A stretch of 64,000 nt of DNA from NCBI GenBank assembly GCA_039908105.1, contig JAMOBI010000027.1, positions 7,566 through 71,565 on the forward strand, read 5' to 3'. The stretch is from Magnetaquiglobus sp039908105 (GTDB lineage Bacteria > Pseudomonadota > Magnetococcia > Magnetococcales > Magnetaquicoccaceae). The translations under genes and the position numbers were made by a program. Positions 37,352 through 46,609 of the stretch are shown one piece after another. Numbering within the stretch: position 1 is the stretch's first letter; every line of letters begins with the position of its first letter. The notes beneath the pieces were generated by a model that worked only from the letters and a program-made list of their open reading frames with translations, was not told where the DNA came from and made no database searches.

Positions 37352-37771
37352 ATGAGCCAACAGAACATCGCTGTCCTCACCCTGACCGTCATCGCTTCTG
37401 AGGCGGTCAGCGCCTGCCGTGCCGTGGATTTCGACGGCGCGATGATCGACACACAGGGCGACAAGCCCATGGGCATCGCCATGAGCGCCGCCCCCGCTGG
37501 CGCCGCCCTGGCCGTGGTGACCCACGGCACTGCGGTCGCCGAAACCGGGGCGGCCATCAGCCGCGGTCAGGCCCTGATCGCCGATGACCAGGGTCGGGTG
37601 ATCCCGGCGACCGGCACCTTGAGCATCGCTGCCGGTGCCACCCCGGTCACCAGTTCGGCTGCCAACGGCGCGATCCTCGAAGGGGGCGACGGGCCGGAGT
37701 TCATGATCGGTGACGCCCTGCAACCGGCAGCTGGTGCGGGCGAATTCATCGAGATTTTGCTGCGCCGCTGA
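37352..37771 (+). CDS. DUF2190-like capsid decoration protein
   Basis: This 139-residue protein has an AAGGAG site and lies 26 bp after the protease gene. It is Ala/Gly-rich and beta-structured (VVTHGTAVAETGAAISRGQA, LIADDQGRVIPATG), matching DUF2190 capsid cement proteins that follow Mu-like proteases. Its place between protease and capsid gene is canonical. Confidence 0.7.
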   Translation: MSQQNIAVLTLTVIASEAVSACRAVDFDGAMIDTQGDKPMGIAMSAAPAGAALAVVTHGTAVAETGAAISRGQALIADDQGRVIPATGTLSIAAGATPVTSSAANGAILEGGDGPEFMIGDALQPAAGAGEFIEILLRR

Positions 37772-37831
37772 TCATCGTCCACATCATTTTGACTTCATGC
37801 CATTTCCCAGACTCCAAGGAGTGATTTGATC

Positions 37832-38758
37832 ATGCTTATGTCTCCCAATCAGGTGCGGGTCATCGACCCGGTGTTGACCGAAATCGCCCAGGGCTACCGC
37901 CACGCCGAACATGTGGGCCAGGTGCTCTTCCCCAAGGTGCCGGTGCAGGTCTCCGGTGGTCAGGTGCTCGAATTTGGTCGCGAGAGCTTCAAGCTCTATC
38001 AGGTGCGTCGCGCCCCCGGCGCCGCCACCCGGCGGATTCAGTTCGGCTTTCTGGGCAAGAGCTTCGCGTTGCTGCAGGATTCGATCGAAGCCCAGGTGCC
38101 GCGTGAATATCAGCGCGACGCCAGCCGCGTGCCCGGTGTCGATCTGGCGCAGCGCTCGATTGCCGGTGCCCTGCGTGCCCTGTCGTTGACCCTGGAGTAC
38201 GACCAGGCGGCCCTCGCGACCAATCCGGACAATTTCGACAATAACCACAAGGTGACCCTCTCCGGCACTGACCAGTGGAGCGATGGCGCCTCCAACCCCT
38301 CGGGCGACATCGACGCCGCCCGTGAGGCGGTGCGCGCCTCGGTGGGTATCTATCCCAACACCCTGGTGCTCTCCGCCCAGGCCTTCTCGGCGTTGAAGAG
38401 CCATCCGCAGGTGGTGGAGCGGTTCAAATACACCAGCCGCGATTCAGTCACCCCGGATATGCTCGCCGCGCTGTGGGATCTCCAGACCGTGGCGATCGGC
38501 AAGGCGGTGGCCTTCAACGATGCCGGGCAGGATATCGACATCTGGGGCAACAACGCCATCCTGGCCTACACCCCGCTCCAATCCTCGGGCATGGAGGATC
38601 CCTCCTTTGGCTACACCTACACCATGGAGGGTCATCCTCTGGTGGAGCGGCCCTACTACGAAAACAACGCCAAGAGCTGGATCTATCCGGTCACCTACGA
38701 GCGGGTGCCGGTGCTCACCGGGATCCTCTCCGGCTTCCTGATCCGCAATCCGGCCTGA
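37832..38758 (+). CDS. Phage major capsid protein
   Basis: ATG 37832 (MLMSPNQVRVIDPVLTEIAQ) is preferred over a TTG six bases upstream because of the AAGGAG at 37816-37821; 308 residues result, close to the Mu major head protein. It includes FPKVPVQVSGGQVLEFGRES, NTLVLSAQAFSALKSHPQVV and PYYENNAKSWIYPVTYERVP, typical of capsid subunits in this gene position. Assignment rests on order, size and these strings; an HK97-like fold is expected but not shown. Confidence 0.75.
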   Translation: MLMSPNQVRVIDPVLTEIAQGYRHAEHVGQVLFPKVPVQVSGGQVLEFGRESFKLYQVRRAPGAATRRIQFGFLGKSFALLQDSIEAQVPREYQRDASRVPGVDLAQRSIAGALRALSLTLEYDQAALATNPDNFDNNHKVTLSGTDQWSDGASNPSGDIDAAREAVRASVGIYPNTLVLSAQAFSALKSHPQVVERFKYTSRDSVTPDMLAALWDLQTVAIGKAVAFNDAGQDIDIWGNNAILAYTPLQSSGMEDPSFGYTYTMEGHPLVERPYYENNAKSWIYPVTYERVPVLTGILSGFLIRNPA

Positions 38759-39096
38759 TGACCATGGCGCACCATCCGGTACTCACCCCTTTGCGGCATA
38801 ACGGTGTTGCCTACCGTCCCGGTGATCTGGTCGAGATGACGCCGGATGGTGCGCGTGTCGCCTTGCGCCTCGGGGCGATCGCGCCGGCGCCAGCGGAGAC
38901 GATGGACACGACGACCGCTTTGGTCGATGTCGTGTCCATCGATCCGCTCCTCTTTGCCATCGCCGCGCTCGATCCACACGATCCGACGCTCTGGACCAGG
39001 GATCGCAAGCCGAGGCTGGAAATTTTAAGCCGCCTGCTGGCCCGTCCCATCCCGGCTGCCGAGCGGGATATGGCCTTAAAAAACCTGGAGAAATGA
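38758..39096 (+). CDS. Hypothetical phage head-associated protein
   Basis: Its ATG overlaps the capsid gene TGA and its TGA precedes the next gene, so it is coupled in the head operon. The 112 residues have a short beta-rich N-terminus (LRHNGVAYRPGDLVEMTPDG) resembling the small SH3-like proteins placed after Mu-type capsid genes. The second half is helical and of unknown function. Confidence 0.6.
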   Translation: MTMAHHPVLTPLRHNGVAYRPGDLVEMTPDGARVALRLGAIAPAPAETMDTTTALVDVVSIDPLLFAIAALDPHDPTLWTRDRKPRLEILSRLLARPIPAAERDMALKNLEK

Positions 39097-39098
39097 TC

Positions 39099-39596
39099 AT
39101 GAGTTACGCTCAGTCCGCCCAGATGCTGCTTTGGTTCGGTGCCCGGGAGTTGGCCCAGGTGGCGGTGCCCGAGGAGGTGACGCCGATTTCGCCAGAGTTG
39201 CTGCGCCTGACCATCGAGGGGGGATCGCGCACTGCCTACACCGTGGAGGAGCGTGCCGCTGCGGATGCCGGGCTCTTGGCGCTCGAACGGGCGTTGGAGG
39301 ATGCCGCGCGTTTGATGGATTCCCATCTGGTGTTGCGCCATCCGTTGCCACTCTCTGCCGAGCAGATCGCCCAGAGTCCTCTGCCGCGTCTGACCGGGGA
39401 GATCGCCCGGCGGTTGTTGCATCGGGATCGGATTCCGGAGGCGGTGCAGGCCGGATATCAGCGGGCGATTGCCTGGCTGGGCGATCTGGCTGCCGGAAAA
39501 ACCGGCATCATCGGCGGTGCGGTGATCGGCGCCGGTTCTCCGGCCTTCGAGGCCCATCCCCGTCTGTTTGACGACACCACTTTGCGGGGGTTTTAG
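39099..39596 (+). CDS. Phage gp36-like protein (DUF1320)
   Basis: CTGGAG at 39085-39090 favours ATG 39099 over the ATG at 39093; 165 residues. The layout (ALERALEDAARLMDSHLVLR, HPLPLSAEQIAQSPLPRLTG, EIARRLLHRDRIPEAVQAGY, RAIAWLGDLAAG) matches the DUF1320/Mu gp36 family, a head completion or connector protein. The usual early Tyr-rich segment is replaced by SYAQSAQMLLWFGARELAQV. Confidence 0.75.
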   Translation: MSYAQSAQMLLWFGARELAQVAVPEEVTPISPELLRLTIEGGSRTAYTVEERAAADAGLLALERALEDAARLMDSHLVLRHPLPLSAEQIAQSPLPRLTGEIARRLLHRDRIPEAVQAGYQRAIAWLGDLAAGKTGIIGGAVIGAGSPAFEAHPRLFDDTTLRGF

Positions 39597-39599
39597 CCG

Positions 39600-40028
39600 A
39601 TGAACGATCTCTTGGTGGCCGAACAACCGATTGTGGAACGTCTGCGCAGCGCCATTCCGGCGGCGCGTCAGGTGGGAGGAGCCCGCGACTTGAAGGAGAT
39701 CCCGGCCAACACCGGGGCCACTCCGGCGATCTTTGTGATTTTCGACGGTCACGCGCCGCTTGTGCAGGCCGGCAATGAACAATTTCTCGATCAGCAGTGG
39801 CTGGTCGTGGTGGCGGTTCGCAATGTCCGGGATGCAGCGGGCGGACTCGGGGAGCGGCGTGAGGCCGGGCCGATGTTGCTTCAAGTGTGTCGGGCGTTGT
39901 TGGGTTGGTCGCCGGGGGTTGAGCACGATCCGTTGCGGGTGGTTGCCACGCCCGGTGCCCAGTTCATCGGCGAGGTGGCGTTGTTTCCGATGCGGTTTGC
40001 CACGCGGGTGCTGACCAAGGGTGCATGA
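39600..40028 (+). CDS. Phage gp37-like tail terminator protein (DUF1834)
   Basis: The 142-residue protein starts three bases after the gp36-like stop. It shows PAIFVIFDGHAPLVQAGNEQ, DQQWLVVVAVRNVRDAAGG and a C-terminal LFPMRFATRVLTKG, matching Mu gp37-like proteins that cap the tail tube. It is followed directly by a dispersed repeat rather than by the expected tail sheath and tube genes. Confidence 0.7.
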   Translation: MNDLLVAEQPIVERLRSAIPAARQVGGARDLKEIPANTGATPAIFVIFDGHAPLVQAGNEQFLDQQWLVVVAVRNVRDAAGGLGERREAGPMLLQVCRALLGWSPGVEHDPLRVVATPGAQFIGEVALFPMRFATRVLTKGA

Positions 40029-40284
40029 CCATTCAAGTCTGGTTTTACTGATAAAAAAAAGAGAGGGTCTGGGAGATTCATCTCCCAGGGTGTTGCCTTT
40101 GATTTTGCTTTTGATTTTGACTTTTGCCTTTAGCGCGCCCTTCAAAAGAAGCATTTTTCGCGTCTTTTGCGAAAAATGCGCCGCGCGCCGCCTTCGCGGG
40201 AGTCGTTTCCGCCTTTTGGAAACGACTCCCGCATCTTGCACACGGCCTTGCGAAAAACTACGCATCCTGAAATGGGTGCGGTTT
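40024..40284 (+). repeat. Structured dispersed repeat, locus D
   Basis: Plus orientation. It has CTGGGAGAT/ATCTCCCAG, a GCATTTTTCGC hairpin, distal arms GCGGGAGTCGTTTCC (40196-40210)/GGAAACGACTCCCGC (40218-40232), and ends with GGGTGCGGTTT at 40274-40284. The left end is degenerate, and a TTTGATTTTGC stretch is partly duplicated inside. It begins at the end of the gp37-like gene. Confidence 0.9.
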
Positions 40285-40307
40285 AACAATTATTTACGGA
40301 ATTCGCC

Positions 40308-40640
40308 ATGAAACTACTCGGGGATGTCATTCTGCCGGCAGGCTTGGTGTGGAGCGATCGCCACGATGCCGCGCCCGTTGAACAGACGGTGGTCCGCACT
40401 CTGGGCGGAAAACCGGTGATCTGGCTGGAGGCCCGGAACGACGCGGCCTGGCTGGATCGCGACACGGTGGAGGCCCTGGCGCTGTTGGCGGCGCAGGCCG
40501 GGGCCTCCTATCCTTTGATCTGGGAGAACTGGCACGGCACGGTGATCTTTCGCCACGATACCCAGCCCGCGTTGGCCGTCACCCCGATCTGGCCGCATCA
40601 GGACCGCTTCACGGCCACGATCCGGCTGATGACGATTTAA
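40308..40640 (+). CDS. Small phage-cluster protein
   Basis: The 110-residue protein lies between two dispersed repeats. MKLLGDVILPAGLVWSDRHD, GGKPVIWLEARNDAAWLDRD and GTVIFRHDTQPALAVTPIWP suggest a beta-rich fold and resemble small tail-associated proteins that phages keep near the tail tip. The stop codon TAA (40638-40640) forms the first bases of repeat E. Function unknown. Confidence 0.6.
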   Translation: MKLLGDVILPAGLVWSDRHDAAPVEQTVVRTLGGKPVIWLEARNDAAWLDRDTVEALALLAAQAGASYPLIWENWHGTVIFRHDTQPALAVTPIWPHQDRFTATIRLMTI

Positions 40641-40862
40641 ACCAAACCTGTTTTGGGTGGCGTCATTTGCCGCAAGGCCGTGTGCAAGATGTGAGCTTCG
40701 TTTCCAAAAGGCGGAAACGAAGCTCACGAAGGCCGCGCGCGGCGCATTTTTCGCAAAAAACGCTTCTCTTTGAAGAGCGCGCGAAAGGCAAAGTCAAAGG
40801 CAAAACCCTGGGAGAGGAATCTCCCAGACCCTCTCTTTTTTTTACCAGTAAAAGCGTTGCCG
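40639..40862 (-). repeat. Structured dispersed repeat, locus E
   Basis: Minus orientation. It starts AAACCAAACCTG at the stop codon of the preceding gene. The distal arms are GTGAGCTTCGTTTCC (40691-40705)/GGAAACGAAGCTCAC (40713-40727), different from neighbouring copy D at several paired positions. Then come a shortened GCATTTTTCGC hairpin and CCTGGGAGAGGAATCTCCCA. Confidence 0.9.
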
Positions 40863-40883
40863 TACACACCTGGAGGTTCAAAC

Positions 40884-41912
40884 ATGGCCATTCAAGCCAA
40901 TGAAATCAAATGGTATCAACCACGCGCCATCAACGACGGCCCTACCAACGGCGGTCGCATGTCGGCCATCGAGATCCCGGATAACGTCAAAAACAACGTC
41001 TGGCCCGACGTTCCCCAGGCGGAACGCACCAGCGGATCGGTGAAATACCGCAAGAGCTTCATCAAGATCGCCAACGACGACGACCTGGCTTTGATCGCCC
41101 CGCGCCTCTTCATCGAAACGCAAACCCCAGGCGATGACCGGGTGGTGCTTTTGGCCGCCACCCAGAACGATACCCAGCAGGAAGCGATTGGCTACACCCG
41201 CTGCTACGGCACCGGCAATCTGGATGGCGACCTGATGGCAGGCGATGCCACCCTGATGGTGGTGGTGGAGCCGGGCAATGGCGCGGATGGCGATGAAATC
41301 TTCCGGAATGACGATTTGATTCGCGTCTCGGACCAGCCGAGTCTTGACGCCACGCAGGGCAAGAGCGAATTTCTGCGCCTGACCGCAACCAATGCGGTCA
41401 GCTGGAACGGCAACCTCGCCACCCTCACCCTGGCTGATGGCAGCCGTCCGGGCTTCAACTACCTGGCTGCCGAAACCCGGGTCGCCTCGGTGATCGAAGG
41501 GGCCGACATCGCTGCCACGACCACCACGTTGTTGCTCTCCTCGCAGGCGGGCAGCTACAACCATACCCTCTACCCGCTGCTGCTCGATCACCTCGGCACC
41601 ATCGAACAGATCTGGACCCTCACCTTCACCAGCGCCACCCAGTTCACCTGTGTCGGCGATGAACTCGGTATCATGGGTTCAGGCTCGATTGCCGCCGATT
41701 TCGCACCGGTCAATCCCGATTTCGGACGACCCTACTTCACCCTCACCGGTGGCCTCCCACCCTGGGGCGGCACATTTCAAAGCGGCGACACCCTCACCTG
41801 GACCACCCATCCGGCGGCCTTGCCCCTCTGGGAGAAACGGACCGTCCCGGCGGGCGCCAACAGCCATTCGGGCAACAAGGTGATCGTGGCCATCAGCGGA
41901 GAGAGCGCATGA
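40884..41912 (+). CDS. Phage structural protein (unassigned)
   Basis: TGGAGG lies 7 bp before ATG 40884 (342 residues). The protein is beta-rich and polar, with KWYQPRAINDGPTNGGRMSA near the start, GTGNLDGDLMAGDATLMVVV, and LPLWEKRTVPAGANSHSGNK near the end, which is characteristic of tail or baseplate proteins. It has no Cys-rich or membrane segment. Its stop overlaps the next start by 4 bp. Confidence 0.6.
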   Translation: MAIQANEIKWYQPRAINDGPTNGGRMSAIEIPDNVKNNVWPDVPQAERTSGSVKYRKSFIKIANDDDLALIAPRLFIETQTPGDDRVVLLAATQNDTQQEAIGYTRCYGTGNLDGDLMAGDATLMVVVEPGNGADGDEIFRNDDLIRVSDQPSLDATQGKSEFLRLTATNAVSWNGNLATLTLADGSRPGFNYLAAETRVASVIEGADIAATTTTLLLSSQAGSYNHTLYPLLLDHLGTIEQIWTLTFTSATQFTCVGDELGIMGSGSIAADFAPVNPDFGRPYFTLTGGLPPWGGTFQSGDTLTWTTHPAALPLWEKRTVPAGANSHSGNKVIVAISGESA

Positions 41913-43003
41913 CCGCCCTGGAAGCCTCTTTGCAGCTGGCGTTTCCGCCGCTCTCCCAAACCGTGCACGAGCCGTTCGAGCTGCGCTTGTTCACGGATCG
42001 CGGCGCACGACCGGTCCAGGTCCGTCCGGCGCTGGTGCCCGCCTGGACCTGGGAGCACCCTCTGGAGGCATATGCCAAGTGGCTCGATGGGGCGCTGTTG
42101 CAGCAGGCGCCGGGACATCGACGCATCCGTCTCTACTGCACGCGCGCGGCTGCCGAAAAAACCCGTCTGACGGTGATGGGCGGCACGGCAATCGACCTGG
42201 GACGTCGTCAGGAGGTGTTGATCGAAACCCTGGTCTGGGTGCGGGCCACCACCAAGCGGTTGCGCTATTGTTACGACCAGCCCGAGGCGCGGATTTTCGA
42301 ACACTCCCGTTTTTTCGACGCGCAGGGCCGAGAGACCGAACTGCCGCACTACGATCCGGAGAGCGCCACCTTTACCCATGCCGCAGCGGTGACCGGTGCG
42401 CTGGTGGTGGAGTACACGCCCGAATTCACCTTGTATGAAATCACCTACGATAGCGGATTCTCCCAGACCACGCCGGAGATCTGGCGCGACATGCGCCTCG
42501 CCTGGCTGGCCGGCAGCATCCACGATGCCGCCGTGCCACCGGTGCGCATCATTGCCGTCGGACCGACCAGCGCGGATCAACTCACCTTCTCCCGCGACTT
42601 CTGGCCAGCGCGCGCCGATACGGCCACCGGCTTCAAAGCCTCCGATATCGTGCCCTTCTCCAAGGAGGGCTCCAGCTACCGCTACAAGCCCAGCGGCGAT
42701 TCCAGCTGCTGGGATCGCTGCAAGCAGCGCATCCAGCCGGACAGTTCGCTCCTCTCCGAGCGGGAGATGACCGCCATCCGCAACTGTGTTCAGACGGCGC
42801 AGAATCCCAGGTTCCAGTATGTCGAGGAGTCGCGCGTCACCCGTCTGGAGCGGATCTTTGCTCCCGACAATCCGCAGCTCTACATCGACGTGGCGCGCAC
42901 CGTGGAGATGGTCTTGAAACTCAAACGGGCCGATGACAATCCCTGCGAGGCGCAGAGCGGCTGTTGCCCGGAGTTGACCTTGCGATTCGCCGGTTCGTCA
43001 TAA
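41909..43003 (+). CDS. Phage cluster protein (unassigned)
   Basis: The 364-residue protein starts at ATG 41909 overlapping the previous stop. Recognisable parts are LRLFTDRGARPVQVRPALVP, VVEYTPEFTLYEITYDSGFS and a C-terminal Cys cluster (DNPCEAQSGCCPELTLRF). I do not recognise the family. Operon position between two structural genes suggests a tail component. Confidence 0.55.
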   Translation: MTALEASLQLAFPPLSQTVHEPFELRLFTDRGARPVQVRPALVPAWTWEHPLEAYAKWLDGALLQQAPGHRRIRLYCTRAAAEKTRLTVMGGTAIDLGRRQEVLIETLVWVRATTKRLRYCYDQPEARIFEHSRFFDAQGRETELPHYDPESATFTHAAAVTGALVVEYTPEFTLYEITYDSGFSQTTPEIWRDMRLAWLAGSIHDAAVPPVRIIAVGPTSADQLTFSRDFWPARADTATGFKASDIVPFSKEGSSYRYKPSGDSSCWDRCKQRIQPDSSLLSEREMTAIRNCVQTAQNPRFQYVEESRVTRLERIFAPDNPQLYIDVARTVEMVLKLKRADDNPCEAQSGCCPELTLRFAGSS

Positions 43004-43050
43004 CACATTCACCCCAGCCGGAACAACGCCTGCAAGGATCCCAAACCCCC

Positions 43051-44154
43051 ATGTCCACTGCTGCCCTTGCCGTCATCGATCCCGGCCCGTTTGATACGGT
43101 TGTCGGTTTCTCCTGCTATTCGAGCATCACCTACACCTTCCGGATCCAGCGCGATGACGGGTACCTCTATACGCCGGAGAGCGCCGAAGGGATCGTGATC
43201 ATGCTCTCCACCCCTCAGGGGGAGGGGCTGTTCGGCGCCTACTCTGGTGCAACGCCCGACCTGCAATACAACGAGGCGCAACCTGGGTTGATCGCCCAGT
43301 TCTCCTTTGAGAATGAACGCTATTCGATCTCCTTCAACTCGGCAGTGCTCTACGATCTGATTCAGCAGGGCAGCAATGATTTATCCCTCTTCCTGACCAC
43401 CCTCGGTGAAAAAACCCTGGAAACCATTCATCCGCGTCATTACATCTATTGGGACGAAGCCGAACCCCTGCCACTCTTCCCCGGACACCATGAGATCCAA
43501 CTGCCGTACTGGGATCTGGTCACCGAAACCGATTATCCGAATGTCTTCACCACCCAGCTGATGACCCGGCTTTACTCCAGCATCCCTTACAGCGCGGAGT
43601 ACGCCATCAGCAGCGCCATTGCCGTGGGGCGTTTCCGTTTCCCGATCCTGACGGTGCTCTGGTCACCCACCCCCCATTTGACCGAATGGACCTACGAGTT
43701 GCGATTCATCATTCAAAATGTAGGGGTCACCCATTATTTCCCCCACCAGTACATCGCCAACATGAACCCACCCCCTTCACCGCCCGCCTCTGCGGACGAC
43801 AAACGGGTGATGATCTATCACGATCTGGTGCTCACCCTCGGCATCGGCGCCTACTCCAACATCTGGCACGCCATGCAGCTCGATGTCACCACCAGTTTCG
43901 GCTATTCCGCCACCATTCCTTTTCAGTCGAGTGCCTACAACGCCTTTTCGGTCTCCTACCCACTGCCTGGCGTTCAACCGCCGAACCTGTTGGGAAGCTC
44001 CTACTCCCGCACCTTTTATTTGAACTGGGACTCGACGGCGTTCACTTACAGCACCGGCTACTGGCCGACCTTTTACAATGATCAGGTGGCCTATCTGGTC
44101 GAAGGCCCGGATACCCGTTTCGAGTCCATGATTCTCCTGCCGCAACCGGAGTGA
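43051..44154 (+). CDS. Phage cluster protein, aromatic-rich (unassigned)
   Basis: ATG 43051 is chosen because upstream residues overlap the previous gene; 367 residues. The chain is unusually rich in Tyr, Phe and Ser (VGFSCYSSITYTFRIQRDDG, SFGYSATIPFQSSAYNAFSV), as in receptor-binding or adhesin-like tail proteins. No catalytic motif is visible. Confidence 0.55.
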   Translation: MSTAALAVIDPGPFDTVVGFSCYSSITYTFRIQRDDGYLYTPESAEGIVIMLSTPQGEGLFGAYSGATPDLQYNEAQPGLIAQFSFENERYSISFNSAVLYDLIQQGSNDLSLFLTTLGEKTLETIHPRHYIYWDEAEPLPLFPGHHEIQLPYWDLVTETDYPNVFTTQLMTRLYSSIPYSAEYAISSAIAVGRFRFPILTVLWSPTPHLTEWTYELRFIIQNVGVTHYFPHQYIANMNPPPSPPASADDKRVMIYHDLVLTLGIGAYSNIWHAMQLDVTTSFGYSATIPFQSSAYNAFSVSYPLPGVQPPNLLGSSYSRTFYLNWDSTAFTYSTGYWPTFYNDQVAYLVEGPDTRFESMILLPQPE

Positions 44155-46247
44155 TCCGCATGCCACACCGCTACTGGCGTCTGCTTCTCACCCAATCGAC
44201 CTCGGGCCCGGACCTCTGGCTCGCGCTCTCTGAGCTGCAACTGCGCTTGGACGGCGGTTCCGTGAATCTCGGCCCGCTTGCCACCCCTTCGGGCAATCAT
44301 TACCCAACGGATCTGCCGCTGCTCTTCGATGACAACCCCAACACCTGGTGGAGCAACGATGGCACCGGGGAGACATCCTGGATGCAATTCGATTTCGGTG
44401 CCGCAACACCGGTGGCACTCGGCGAGTTGTGGTTCAAACCGAGCTCCGTGGATCAATGCCCCAGCGCGTTCACCTGTCAATGGTCGGATGACGGGCAACT
44501 CTGGTACGATCAGGGGGTGTTTCTCGATGTGACGACCGATTGGGTCGAAGGGGCATGGCGGGTTTTCCCGCTGCCGGTGCGCACCTCCGGTCAGGCCTCC
44601 GCCACGCAGCCATGGCAGGCGCGCATTGAGGCGTGGCGGATTCAACCCCTTGCCGACACCATCGCGCGGGCCTGCCGTGCCTTGTGGTCCCTGCGTTCAG
44701 TCATGGGTCGGGCACTCATTCAACCACGCGCCGACAGCGTGTCCCGCACCCAACAACGGCTGCTCGCCTTCGATCTGCTGGATCGCAACCCCATCCGGGC
44801 TGCTTTGCAGCGTATCTGGCAGGCACGTACCCCCGATACACCCCTGCTGATCCCATTTCCGCGCATCCGGCTTGACGGTCGCGACGTGGAACTCATCTCC
44901 GCCACCCTCTCCTGGAGCCCGCAACAGGTGCCGTGGATGGCACGGCTGGTGGTGGCGCACGATGCCGGGTTTCATGCGCTGCCGGTGGCGCAACCGGTGA
45001 CATTCGATTGGGATGGGGTTGCCTTCCGGATGATCATCATTGGCAAGGCGATCGGTTGGAGTCAGGCCGGTCATCCGGAGCGGGTGATCAGTGCCGTCGG
45101 CGTGGCGGCCCGGCATGCGCTTCCCTTTGCCCAGCCGCTCAGCCGCGTTTGGGAGCAGCCGGTCACGGCGCGTGAGGCGGTCGAACAGGCGTTGAACGAG
45201 CCGGTGGTCTGGAACCTGCCAGACTGGCTCATTCCCGCCAACCGCTTGCATCTGGATGGGGAGCCAGCGCTGGCACTGGTCGAGCGGCTCGCGCAAGCGG
45301 TCGGCGGGGTGGTACGTTCCCGTCCGGATGGCCGGCTGATCGTGGCCCCCCGCTATCCGCGACCCCTGCCGGAATGGGAACAGCTGGTGCCGGATCATCG
45401 TCTCAACGATTTCGACCACCTGATCATCATCCGCGAGGGGGAGCCATCCGGCAGCGGGATCGATCGGGTCACGGTGCAAGAGGGGGTCGAGGCACTGCAA
45501 CCGCCGGGTCTCTGGCTGGAGCTGGACGCCGAATCCGCAGAGAATCACCGCATCGCTCCGGATCGCACCGTGCGGCTGTTGACCCTGGCCTCGCCCGGTG
45601 TGGCGGTCGAGGCGTTGAGTGCCACGAGCGGCACCTTGATGCCCTCAGAACCGGTGACCCGAACGCGCATCGAGACGTTGCGTTTCCCCAACAGCCGTCG
45701 GGCCGTGTTGCCACGACCGGTCCTGCGCATCGAGGCGGTGACATGGTCCGGGCTGGATCTCGGACCTTTGACCCTGGAGGCGGATGGTCGCACCGTGACC
45801 GCTGCGATCACCGGCACGGCTTTGGCGCAGGTGACGGTGACGCTGGCCACGCAGGGTTGCCGACCGCTCAAACTGCCGGCGATTGCCGAAGGAAGCGCTG
45901 ATTTCTCGGCATTGGTCTTTGCGCGGGGTGCCGTGATGCCGGCCATGCGTCGCGAGGTGGTGATGAGCCGCGGGACCGGCGGGCGGGAACAGGTGATCAT
46001 CTCGCCGCTCTTGACGGATCATCTGGCCCGTCGGCTGCGTGCCGAGGCGGAGTTGGACGCAGGGGAGCGGGTGCAGCGGATGCGATTGACCGTGGTGCAT
46101 CGACCGGAGATGCTGCCGGGGGAGATGATCGCAGTGGAGGATGGTTGGCAGGGGGCGGGTTATCGGGCAATGGTGACCGGCATCACCCACGAGATCGACC
46201 GGTCGGGCGCCTTCACCCATCTGGATGCGGTGCGGTCTGCCCGGTAG
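44151..46247 (+). CDS. Large phage tail protein with discoidin-like N-terminus
   Basis: GTG 44151 overlaps the previous TGA; ATG 44160 is an alternative. The 699-residue protein begins with a discoidin/F5-8C-like domain (about 10-140): ALSELQLRLDGG, LFDDNPNTWWSNDG, SWMQFDFGAATPVALGELWF, CQWSDDGQLWYDQG. A region of about 250 residues resembling tail hub proteins follows (DGVAFRMIIIGKAIGWSQAG, EQALNEPVVWNLPDWLIPAN), then beta-rich C-terminal domains. It could be the tail tip or adsorption protein. A dispersed repeat follows 50 bp after its stop. Confidence 0.65.
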   Translation: MIRMPHRYWRLLLTQSTSGPDLWLALSELQLRLDGGSVNLGPLATPSGNHYPTDLPLLFDDNPNTWWSNDGTGETSWMQFDFGAATPVALGELWFKPSSVDQCPSAFTCQWSDDGQLWYDQGVFLDVTTDWVEGAWRVFPLPVRTSGQASATQPWQARIEAWRIQPLADTIARACRALWSLRSVMGRALIQPRADSVSRTQQRLLAFDLLDRNPIRAALQRIWQARTPDTPLLIPFPRIRLDGRDVELISATLSWSPQQVPWMARLVVAHDAGFHALPVAQPVTFDWDGVAFRMIIIGKAIGWSQAGHPERVISAVGVAARHALPFAQPLSRVWEQPVTAREAVEQALNEPVVWNLPDWLIPANRLHLDGEPALALVERLAQAVGGVVRSRPDGRLIVAPRYPRPLPEWEQLVPDHRLNDFDHLIIIREGEPSGSGIDRVTVQEGVEALQPPGLWLELDAESAENHRIAPDRTVRLLTLASPGVAVEALSATSGTLMPSEPVTRTRIETLRFPNSRRAVLPRPVLRIEAVTWSGLDLGPLTLEADGRTVTAAITGTALAQVTVTLATQGCRPLKLPAIAEGSADFSALVFARGAVMPAMRREVVMSRGTGGREQVIISPLLTDHLARRLRAEAELDAGERVQRMRLTVVHRPEMLPGEMIAVEDGWQGAGYRAMVTGITHEIDRSGAFTHLDAVRSAR

Positions 46248-46296
46248 CAAAGCCATGCCAGGTCGCAGCGATTTTGGGATTTGACCCCTGTTTGTC

Positions 46297-46545
46297 AAAC
46301 CGCACCCGACCTTGGAATGTGTAGTTTTTACAGGTGAAAAAAAAGAGAGGGTCTGGGAGATTCATCTCCCAGGATTTTGCTTTTGACTTTAGCGCGCTCT
46401 TCAAAAGAAGCATTTTTCGCGCCTTTTCTAGAAAAATGCGCTGCGCGCCGCCTTCGCGGGAGTCGTTTCCGCTTTTTGGAAACGACTCTGTGCATCTTGC
46501 ACGCAGCTTTGCGAAAAACTACGCATCCCAAAATGGGTGCGGTAT
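46297..46545 (+). repeat. Structured dispersed repeat, locus F
   Basis: Plus orientation, 249 bp, from AAACCGCACCC (46297-46307) to GGGTGCGGTAT (46535-46545). The distal arms begin GGGAGTCGTTTCC (46458) and return GGAAACGACTC, but the outer four pairs are disrupted (CTGTGC). The GCATTTTTCGC hairpin also has a changed loop with TCTAG. A second partial end (GGTGCGGTTT) follows at 46552. Confidence 0.92.
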
Positions 46546-46609
46546 AAAACAGGTGCGGTTTGGCCGGTATCCGGCAACAAACAGGTGCGAATGGCAAAAA
46601 AATCGGCTT

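Larger units (their letters stand above)
36297..46247 (+). mobile_element. Phage head/tail gene cluster, incomplete (remnant or domesticated)
   Basis: All ten genes point the same way: protease, decoration, capsid, a small head protein, gp36-like, gp37-like, a 110-residue protein, and four larger structural proteins. There is no terminase, portal, integrase, transposase, repressor, lysis gene, sheath or tube. Two dispersed chromosomal repeats interrupt it at 40024-40284 and 40639-40862. All frames are intact, and their GC content and codon use look like the host. That combination suggests either recent deletion or long-term retention of a particle-like structure. Confidence 0.6.

Noticed and set aside
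38811..40289. Minus-strand frame of 492 codons through the phage genes
   Set aside because: It crosses four well-supported plus-strand genes and a dispersed repeat and shows no domain.
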